Of a stretch of DNA of 64,000 bases, positions 58,138 through 64,000 are shown piece by piece; positions within the stretch are counted from its first letter, which is position 1; every line of letters starts with the position of its first letter. The DNA lies in assembly GCF_900089585.1 (NCBI RefSeq), contig NZ_FLRH01000003.1:3114501-3178500 (forward strand), in the 5' to 3' direction. Source of the stretch: Micromonospora sediminicola (lineage in GTDB: Bacteria; Actinomycetota; Actinomycetes; Mycobacteriales; Micromonosporaceae). The position numbers were made by a program, and so were the translations under genes. A model generated the notes under the pieces. That model had not been told where the DNA came from and made no database searches. It saw nothing but the letters and a program-made list of their open reading frames with translations.

Positions 58138-59301
58138 TCACCCGGGCCGGCGGCCGGTGCCGCCGGTCCGGGCCGGCGTCAGCTTCTCCGCGTGCGCGAT
58201 CAGGATGAGCAGCACGCTGAGCAGCGCGGAGCCGACCAGCAGCGGCAGGCCCCGACCGACGGCGGCCAGCGCCACGATCGCGGCCAGCCCGACCGGCCGG
58301 TGCCAGGACACCCGGTGGTGGACCGCCGCCGAGAGCAGGATCCAGCCGACCAGGAACAGCGCGGGGCCACTGAGTGCCACCATCAGCGCGGCCGGGTCCC
58401 GGGACAGCGGCTCGGCGATCATGACCTGGGCGCCGACCGCGGCGGCCACCACCCCGGCCACCATCACCAGGTGCAGGTAGCCGGCCAGCAGACCGAGCCG
58501 GCTGCCGGACGGGCCCAGCGCGTCGATCGCCGCGCCGAGTCGTACGCCGCCGGGCACCAGGTAGAGCCGGCCCACGCTGACCGCGTTGACGAACGCCAGC
58601 GCGAACGCGATCGTGCGGTAGAGGTCGAAGCCGCTGGTGCTGTAGACGATCCCGGCGGTCAGGATCAGCTCGCCCAGCGCGATGATGTAGATCTGCTGGT
58701 AGCGCTCCGCCAGGTGCTCGCCGATCACCTGGAGATCCGCCCAACTGCTGCGGCCCAGCCCGGGCGTCGGCCAGCGCAGCCGGGCCAGGGAGAGGTCCAG
58801 GACCACCGCCACGGTCCAGAGCGCGACCTGGGCCGGCTCGACCAGCGCGCCGGTCAGCCACAGCACCGCGGAGAGCGCGAACCAGACCGCGACCCGCAGC
58901 GTCCGCACCCGCAGCGGGTTGCCGCGCAGCGCCGGCAGCAGGAACGCCGGTCGGCCCAGGTGGATCGCCACGTAGGCGCCGGCGAACACCAGCCCGTGCC
59001 CGGAGTACGCGCTCGGCGCGGCGGCCGCCATCATCAACCCGCCGAACATGACCCAGAGCAGCAGCCCGATGATCAGCGGCGTGCCCGGGTCGAACCAGTC
59101 CGTCGACCAGGCGGTCACGAACCACACCCACCAGATGGCCGCCAGCAGCAGGGCGGTCCGGAACACCCCGCCCAGGGTGAGGTCCTGCTCCAGGGCCAGG
59201 GAGACCCGGTTCAGCGCGAGGATGAAGGCCAGGTCGAAGAAGAGCTCCAGGAACGACGCCCGGCGGGAGGCCTCGCGTGGCCGCAACAGCTGCCCCGGCA
59301 T
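58138..59301 (-). CDS. Low temperature requirement A (LtrA) family membrane protein
   Basis: 387 residues, about ten membrane segments. Family start SRRASFLELFFDLAFILALN and internal ERYQQIYIIALGELILTAG match LtrA (PF06772), a family of unknown biochemical function first named from Listeria growth at low temperature. The ATG at 59301 is preferred for GGAAGG upstream; a GTG at 59319 would add six residues. Its 3' end forms part of the hairpin shared with the convergent permease. It is not obviously linked to either two-component unit. Confidence 0.88.
   Translation of the reverse strand: MPGQLLRPREASRRASFLELFFDLAFILALNRVSLALEQDLTLGGVFRTALLLAAIWWVWFVTAWSTDWFDPGTPLIIGLLLWVMFGGLMMAAAAPSAYSGHGLVFAGAYVAIHLGRPAFLLPALRGNPLRVRTLRVAVWFALSAVLWLTGALVEPAQVALWTVAVVLDLSLARLRWPTPGLGRSSWADLQVIGEHLAERYQQIYIIALGELILTAGIVYSTSGFDLYRTIAFALAFVNAVSVGRLYLVPGGVRLGAAIDALGPSGSRLGLLAGYLHLVMVAGVVAAAVGAQVMIAEPLSRDPAALMVALSGPALFLVGWILLSAAVHHRVSWHRPVGLAAIVALAAVGRGLPLLVGSALLSVLLILIAHAEKLTPARTGGTGRRPG
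58142..58171. terminator. Hairpin at the convergent permease/LtrA end
   Basis: A 13-bp stem with one G-U pair (58142-58154 with 58159-58171) and a 4-nt loop, just after the permease stop and inside the last codons of ltrA. Confidence 0.6.
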
Positions 59302-59375
59302 CCCGTCCCTTCCGATCACCCGGCCCGTCGCACCAGTCGTACCATCCGTCTCGGGGGTGACGAGGGCGAACGCGG

Positions 59376-60011
59376 TCAGCGGCGGATGACGCCCAGGTCG
59401 ACCGCGGCGGCGACGGCGGCCGTGCGCGACTCCACCCGCAACTTGGTGTAGATGCGCGACAGGTGCGACTTGACCGTGCCCTCGGTGAGGTGCAGGCGGC
59501 GGCCGATCGCCTGGTTGGACAGGCCGTCGGCGACCAGTCCGAGGACCTCGGTCTCCCGCCGGGTCAACGCGGTGTCGGGGGTGCGGAGCCGGTTCATCAG
59601 GCGGTCCGCGACGGCCGGCGCGAGCGCGGTCCGGCCGGCGGCGGCGGTCCGCACGGCGGCGGCCAGCTCCTCCGGCGCGGCGTCCTTGAGCAGGTAGCCG
59701 GTGGCGCCGGCCTCGATCGCGGGCAGGGTGTCGGCGTCCGTGTCGTAGGTGGTCACCACCAGCACCCGGGGCCCGTCCGGCCGGGCGGTGATGGCGGCGG
59801 TGGCCTCCACCCCGCTCATGCCGACACCGAAGCGCAGGTCCATCAGGACCACGTCGACGTCACCTGCGGCGGCGCGGGCAACCGCGTCCTCGGCGGTGGC
59901 GGCCTCGGCCACCACGACCAGGCCCGGCTCGGTCTCCAGCACGGCGCGCAGCCCGGCCCGGACGACGGGATGGTCGTCGGCCAGCAGCAGCCGGATCGGG
60001 TCTCCGGTCAC
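59376..60011 (-). CDS. NarL/LuxR-type response regulator (second pair)
   Basis: 211 residues. Receiver with ADDHP, phospho-acceptor Asp58 in VVLMDLRFGVGMSG and Lys in YLLKDAAPEELAAAV; LuxR HTH about 145-205 (LTRRETEVLGLVADGLSNQA, LTEGTVKSHLSRIYTKL). GTG at 60011 lies in a GTGA overlap with the kinase gene. The larger open frame upstream is antisense-free shadow within the kinase gene. Likely target: the ABC genes starting at 61384. Confidence 0.95.
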   Translation of the reverse strand: MTGDPIRLLLADDHPVVRAGLRAVLETEPGLVVVAEAATAEDAVARAAAGDVDVVLMDLRFGVGMSGVEATAAITARPDGPRVLVVTTYDTDADTLPAIEAGATGYLLKDAAPEELAAAVRTAAAGRTALAPAVADRLMNRLRTPDTALTRRETEVLGLVADGLSNQAIGRRLHLTEGTVKSHLSRIYTKLRVESRTAAVAAAVDLGVIRR

Positions 60012-61213
60012 GGCCGCTCCCCGGGCGGCGTGCGGGGGAGCCGGGCGGACAGCGTGGTGCCCCGGCCGGGTGCGGAGGCGACGGCCAGGTCGCCGCCGAG
60101 CGCGCCCACCCGGGCGCGCATGGACGCCAGGCCGAAGCCACCGGCCTCCGGATCGGCAACGGGCAGCCGGTCGGGGTCGAAGCCGACACCGTCGTCGACC
60201 ACGTCGACGGTGACCCGGTCGACGTGGTAGCCGAGCGTCACCTCGGCGGTGGTCGCGCCGGCGTGCCGGACGGTGTTGGCCAGACCGGCCTGGGCGATGC
60301 GCAGCAGCGTCACCTCGTACGCGGTCGGCAGCGGAGCCGGCACCCCGGTCACCCGCAGGCGCGCGGCGAGCGGATGCCGGGCGCCGGTGGTGGCGCACAG
60401 GCGCTCCAGCGCGCCGGCCAGCGTGGTGTCGTCCAGCGCGGGCGGGGCGAGCGCGGCGACGAAGCGGCGGGCCTCGGCCAGGTTGTCCACGGCGGCCCGG
60501 CGGGCCTGCCCGACGTGGCGGGCGGCCGCGTCCGGCCGGTCGGGCAGCACCCGCTCGGCGGCGCTCAGCAGCAGCTGGATGCTGGTCAGGCCCTGGGCGA
60601 GCGTGTCGTGGATCTCCCGGGCGAGCCGTTCCCGCTCGGCCGCCACCCCGGCCTCGTGCTGCGCCCGCGCCAGGTCGGCGCGGGTGGCGGTCAGCTCCTC
60701 GATCAGCCGCCGGCGGCGTTCGCTCTCCCGGTAGAGCGCCTGGTAGCCCCGAACCACGGCCACCGCGACGGCGGCGCCGAGGGCCGGCCCGACCACGCCC
60801 GGCACGGTGACCGCCCCCCGGTGGGCGGCGAACGCGACGATCGCCGCCAGGGCGGTCACGCCGACCGCCACCGCACCGGCGCGGCGGGGGAGCAGGTGCA
60901 GCTGGAGGACGTACAGCGGGAAGGCGACCCACAGCCCGTCGGCGGTCAGCGCGGTCAACACCAACCAGAGCGCGGTCACCGCCGCCAGCCACCAGCCGGC
61001 GGCCAGCCGCGAGCGGCGGACACCGGGCAGGAGCGCCCCACCCGCGTACGCCAGCAGGCCCGCCGCCGCGACCGCGACCACGGCCACCGGGTGCGGGCGG
61101 CCGGTGGCGACGGCCCGGAGCCCGGCCAGGGTGAACAGGCCCGCCACGAGCAGGTGCAGGCACCAGGCCAGCACGCGGGCGGTCGGCGTCAGGGCGGGAA
61201 CGGCGGTGGTCAC
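60008..61213 (-). CDS. NarL-type sensor histidine kinase (second pair)
   Basis: 401 residues. Five to six membrane segments (about 15-155), a coiled coil (160-195), HisKA_3 with His202 in RLAREIHDTLAQGLTSIQLL, and a HATPase domain (ANTVRHAGATTAEVTL, DVVDDGVGFDPDRL, GFGLASMRARVGALGG). GTG at 61213; TAGGCT at 61228-61223 is a plausible -10. It is divergent from an FtsX-type ABC transporter with 170 bp between, in which I see no clear operator apart from a short CCTCT/AGAGG dyad at 61217-61232. Confidence 0.93.
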   Translation of the reverse strand: MTTAVPALTPTARVLAWCLHLLVAGLFTLAGLRAVATGRPHPVAVVAVAAAGLLAYAGGALLPGVRRSRLAAGWWLAAVTALWLVLTALTADGLWVAFPLYVLQLHLLPRRAGAVAVGVTALAAIVAFAAHRGAVTVPGVVGPALGAAVAVAVVRGYQALYRESERRRRLIEELTATRADLARAQHEAGVAAERERLAREIHDTLAQGLTSIQLLLSAAERVLPDRPDAAARHVGQARRAAVDNLAEARRFVAALAPPALDDTTLAGALERLCATTGARHPLAARLRVTGVPAPLPTAYEVTLLRIAQAGLANTVRHAGATTAEVTLGYHVDRVTVDVVDDGVGFDPDRLPVADPEAGGFGLASMRARVGALGGDLAVASAPGRGTTLSARLPRTPPGERP

Positions 61214-61383
61214 AGCCCTCTCAGCCTAGAGGAACCGCAGCTCGGCGGGCCTCTGTCGAAAGTCGTAACCGGCACCCCGCCGTTCCGCCCCGAAGCTGCC
61301 GTCCGTCGCCGGATGCCGGCCGCCCGGCCGACGACGACCGTGGAGGGCGACCACATCCGCCGCCGGAAGGGACCGCCGCTGCC

Positions 61384-62448
61384 GTGTTCGTCGCCTGGAG
61401 AGACCTGAGATTCGCCAAGGGGCGCTTCGCCCTGATGGGCACCGTCATCGTGCTGATCACGCTGCTGGTCGGCCTGCTGTCCGGGCTGACCGCCGGGTTG
61501 GACCGGCAGAACACGTCCGCGATCACCGGCCTGCCCGCCGACCGGATCGCCTTCGGCGGCGGGCAGGCGTCGTACGGGGACTCGACCGTCACCGAACGGC
61601 AGTGGCGGCAGTGGGCGGCCACGCCCGGCGTGACCGCCGCCGAGCCGCTCGGCATCAGCACCACCCGGGTGACCGCCGGCGGCCGGGGCGTCGCGGTCTC
61701 CGTCTTCGGCATCCGGCCCGGCTCCCGCCTCGGCCCGCCCGGCGTCGACCTCGACGACGGTACGGCGGTGCTCACCACCACGGCCGCCGCCGACCTCAGC
61801 CTGCGCGCCGGTGACCGCCTCACCCTGGCCGGACGGGAGCTGACGGTGGCGGCGGTACGCGGTGACGCCTCCTTCAGCCACACCCCGGTGGTCTGGGCCA
61901 GCCTGGACTCGTGGCGGCGCACCGTGGCCGCCGGCGCGGACACCGCCACCGTGATCGCCTTGCGGACCGGTCGCGACGTGGACGTGGCCGCCGCCGACCG
62001 GGCCGCCGGCACCCGGACCGTCGGCACCGACGAGTCGGTGACCGCGATCGGCTCCTACCGCTCGGAGAACGGGTCGCTGCAACTCATGCGTGGCTTCCTG
62101 TTCGCCATCTCCGCGCTGGTCGTCGGCGCCTTCTTCACGGTCTGGACGATCCAGCGCAGCGGCGACGTCGCGGTCCTCAAGGCGCTCGGCGCCTCCACCG
62201 CCGCGCTGCTGGTCGACGCGCTCGGCCAGGCCGGGATCCTGCTGGTCGGCGGGACCGTCGTGGGCACCGCCGTCGCCGCCGGGCTCGGCGCCGCCCTCTC
62301 CGGCTCGGACGTGCCGTTCGTGCTGACCCCCGCCACCGTCGCGCTCCCGGCGGCGGTGATGGTGCTGCTCGGCACGGTCGGGGCCGCCCTGTCGGTGCGC
62401 CGCATCACCTCCGTCGACCCGCTGACCGCCCTGGGGAGCGTCCGATGA
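61384..62448 (+). CDS. FtsX/MacB-type ABC transporter permease
   Basis: 354 residues. One membrane segment near residues 18-38, an extracellular MacB_PCD-like domain (about 45-230), and three C-terminal membrane segments (FLFAISALVVGAFFTVWTIQ, ILLVGGTVVGTAVAAGLGAA, AVMVLLGTVGAALSVRRITS). DevC/YtrF-like exporters of this layout often remove lipids, peptides or antibiotics from the membrane rather than importing. GTG at 61384 with GGAAGGGA ahead. Overlaps the ATPase gene by ATGA. Confidence 0.9.
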   Translation: MFVAWRDLRFAKGRFALMGTVIVLITLLVGLLSGLTAGLDRQNTSAITGLPADRIAFGGGQASYGDSTVTERQWRQWAATPGVTAAEPLGISTTRVTAGGRGVAVSVFGIRPGSRLGPPGVDLDDGTAVLTTTAAADLSLRAGDRLTLAGRELTVAAVRGDASFSHTPVVWASLDSWRRTVAAGADTATVIALRTGRDVDVAAADRAAGTRTVGTDESVTAIGSYRSENGSLQLMRGFLFAISALVVGAFFTVWTIQRSGDVAVLKALGASTAALLVDALGQAGILLVGGTVVGTAVAAGLGAALSGSDVPFVLTPATVALPAAVMVLLGTVGAALSVRRITSVDPLTALGSVR

Positions 62449-63137
62449 GCCTCCACCTGACCGACGTCACACTCACCTATCCGGACGGGGACAACCGGCT
62501 GACCGCGCTCGACCGTGTCACCCTGTCGGTGCCGAGGGGAAGCCTCACCGCCGTGGTCGGTCCCTCCGGCTCCGGCAAGTCGAGCCTGCTGGCGGTCGCC
62601 GCCACGCTCGTCACCCCGGACACCGGGGGCGTCACCGTCGACGGCGTCGACACCACCGGCCTGAGCCGGGGCGCGCTCGCCGCCCTGCGCCGACGCGCGA
62701 TCGGCATCGTCTTCCAGCAACCCAACCTGCTGCCCTCGCTCACCGCCACCGAGCAGCTCCAGGTCATGGCCACGTTGGACGGACGGCCGCCGGCCCGGGT
62801 GCGGCGGCGGGCGGACGACCTGCTCGACGCGGTCGGTCTCGGCGCGCAGGCGGGACGGCGGCCGCATCAGCTCTCCGGCGGCCAGCGCCAGCGGGTGAAC
62901 ATCGCCCGCGCGTTGGTGAACGACCCGGTGCTGCTGCTGGTCGACGAGCCGACCAGCGCGCTCGATCACGACCGGGGCGCCGCCGTGGTCGACCTGATCG
63001 CCCGGCTCACCCGCGAGCGGGGCACCGCCACCGTCCTGGTCACCCACGACCGGGACCACCTCACCGCCGCGGACCGCACGGTCGAGATGCGCGACGGCCG
63101 GCTCCACCCGGCGCCGGAGGTTCACCGCCTCCGCTAG
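62445..63137 (+). CDS. ABC transporter ATPase (LolD/MacB type)
   Basis: 230 residues. Walker [11 protein letters not shown] (about 39-48), Q-loop VFQQPNLLPSLTATEQLQVM, signature LSGGQRQRVNIARAL, Walker [17 protein letters not shown], switch His in LVTHDRDHLTAAD. Forms an exporter with the permease at 61384; the unit is probably regulated by the divergent two-component pair. Confidence 0.94.
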   Translation: MSLHLTDVTLTYPDGDNRLTALDRVTLSVPRGSLTAVVGPSGSGKSSLLAVAATLVTPDTGGVTVDGVDTTGLSRGALAALRRRAIGIVFQQPNLLPSLTATEQLQVMATLDGRPPARVRRRADDLLDAVGLGAQAGRRPHQLSGGQRQRVNIARALVNDPVLLLVDEPTSALDHDRGAAVVDLIARLTRERGTATVLVTHDRDHLTAADRTVEMRDGRLHPAPEVHRLR

Positions 63138-63177
63138 CGGTCCACCACCGGGGCCGCCGCGATCGGCCGCCGCGCCC

Positions 63178-63183
63178 TACACT
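63178..63183 (+). promoter_or_regulatory. -10 element for leaderless M48 gene
   Basis: TACACT eight nt before the GTG at 63192, no ribosome site between. Confidence 0.5.
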
Positions 63184-63191
63184 CCTGCCTC

Positions 63192-64000
63192 GTGTCGACG
63201 ACGATCATGCCGCCGGGCAGGTGTGCCGGCTGTGGCCACGAGCTGGTCTCGGCGGCGCCCGAGAGCGCCTCCTGGTGCCCGGGGTGCCTGTGGAACCTGG
63301 ACGCGTACGACCCCGCGTTGGCGCCCTGGCGGGGGACGAAGCTGGTCGGGCGATGGGGGTTCCGGCGGGGTCTGCGGATCGACCGGGCGACCCGCGCGGA
63401 GCTGTCGGCGGATCCCGACGCCGGCCCGCCCGAGACGTCCTCCGGCGAGATCTGGCTGTCGGCGGTCTCGGTGGCGCTGGGGCTGGTCGGGGCGGTCGCG
63501 GTGGGCTACCTCGGCTGGCTCTTCCTGGCCAGTGGCCTGCCCACCGGCGTGCGGGTGGCGTTCGCGCTCCCCGCCGTGCTCGTGCTGCTGCTCGTGAAGC
63601 CCGCCTTCGGGCGGGTGCCCCGCGCGGGCGTGCTCAGCGAGCGGGACGCGCCCCAGCTGCACCGCCTGGTGGGCGAGGTGGCCCGGGCGGCGGGCACGCC
63701 GGTCCCGGACGTGATCTGCGCCGACCTGAGCATCAACGCGGGCGTCGCCCGGTTGGGTTGGCGACAGCGGTCGGTGCTCGTCATCGGGGTTCCGCTGTGG
63801 GTGATGCTGCCGCGCCCCGCCCGGGTCGCGCTCCTGGCCCACGAGCTGGGACACCTCGCCAACGGGGATCCACGACGGGTCCGCAGGACGCTGCTGGCGC
63901 GCACGTTCGGCGCCCGGGCGGTGGCGGCCACCGGCGGACGGAACCCGTGGCTGCGCGCGGTGCACGGCGCCGACTCCGTGGCCGTGCACGGCGGTGGCCT
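63192..64000 (+). CDS. M48-family membrane metalloprotease with N-terminal zinc ribbon, 3' truncated
   Basis: At least 269 residues; the frame stays open to the window end. Residues 11-35 hold two CxxC knuckles (CAGC, CPGC) forming a zinc ribbon, then two membrane segments (about 90-140: VSVALGLVGAVAVGYLGWLF and VAFALPAVLVLLLVK), then an M48 catalytic domain with the zinc-binding HELGH in LLAHELGHLANGDP (about residues 217-230). M48 proteases (HtpX type) degrade damaged membrane proteins. The GTG at 63192 is chosen since the zinc ribbon and the -10 element follow and precede it closely. The fused ribbon is unusual for HtpX. Confidence 0.85.
   Translation, partial: MSTTIMPPGRCAGCGHELVSAAPESASWCPGCLWNLDAYDPALAPWRGTKLVGRWGFRRGLRIDRATRAELSADPDAGPPETSSGEIWLSAVSVALGLVGAVAVGYLGWLFLASGLPTGVRVAFALPAVLVLLLVKPAFGRVPRAGVLSERDAPQLHRLVGEVARAAGTPVPDVICADLSINAGVARLGWRQRSVLVIGVPLWVMLPRPARVALLAHELGHLANGDPRRVRRTLLARTFGARAVAATGGRNPWLRAVHGADSVAVHGGG

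Overview
The window is high-GC actinobacterial DNA. ATGA and GTGA overlaps inside operons, many GTG starts, leaderless-looking promoters and terminators without U-tracts all fit. Gene content (secreted glycoside hydrolases with CBM2 and CBM13 modules, a rifamycin phosphotransferase) and a duplicated MSERTERSEGRE-coding repeat point to Micromonosporaceae, most likely Micromonospora; that taxonomic placement is an inference. No rRNA, tRNA, CRISPR array, transposase or integrase was seen.

Layout. (1) 1-4.1 kb: a 5'-truncated rifamycin phosphotransferase, then a MerR regulator with an Old Yellow Enzyme gene behind a MerR-type promoter. (2) 4.1-24.4 kb: a pentose/plant-polysaccharide regulon. It holds a GH10 xylanase, a ChvE-GguAB sugar importer, a GH27 alpha-galactosidase, an operon araB-araD-ytfQRT-yjfF-araA, a GH43 arabinanase-type enzyme and a LacI-family regulator. 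Seven near-identical 14-bp operators (core TGTnAgCGnTnACA) lie in front of these units, five of them set identically inside a promoter. (3) 24.4-26.5 kb: a GNAT-like acyltransferase and a secreted M23 peptidase. (4) 26.6-40.4 kb: a GntR-controlled glycan cluster with GHL10 hydrolase, sugar ABC importer, ROK kinase, DUF4127 protein, FAD oxidoreductase, NanE and GH38; eight of these genes run head to tail with 4-nt overlaps. (5) 40.4-48.2 kb: two secreted cyanophycinase-like enzymes, an RpiR regulator, a polar-amino-acid-type ABC importer and an M20 peptidase. Paired GTAAC-N4-GTTAC sites at the same 39-bp spacing link one hydrolase to the importer. (6) 48.3-54.4 kb: a DUF6671 protein, a divergent beta-carbonic-anhydrase-like protein, a single-polypeptide DabB-DabA inorganic carbon pump and a PII-like protein. 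(7) 54.4-63.1 kb: two histidine kinase/response regulator pairs, each beside an ABC exporter, with an LtrA protein between them. (8) 63.2 kb to the end: a truncated M48 metalloprotease with a zinc ribbon.

How it works together. Much of the window is about taking up and breaking down environmental polymers: arabinan/arabinoxylan and galactosides (LacI regulon), a hexosamine- or mannose-containing glycan (GntR cluster) and possibly cyanophycin (RpiR locus). Each system pairs secreted hydrolases with an ABC importer and an adjacent sensor. The DAB locus suggests bicarbonate supply to anaplerotic metabolism in an apparently heterotrophic cell. The strongest candidates for undescribed biology are the GHL10-DUF4127-FAD-NanE-GH38 cluster, the RpiR/cyanophycinase locus and the DabB-DabA fusion.
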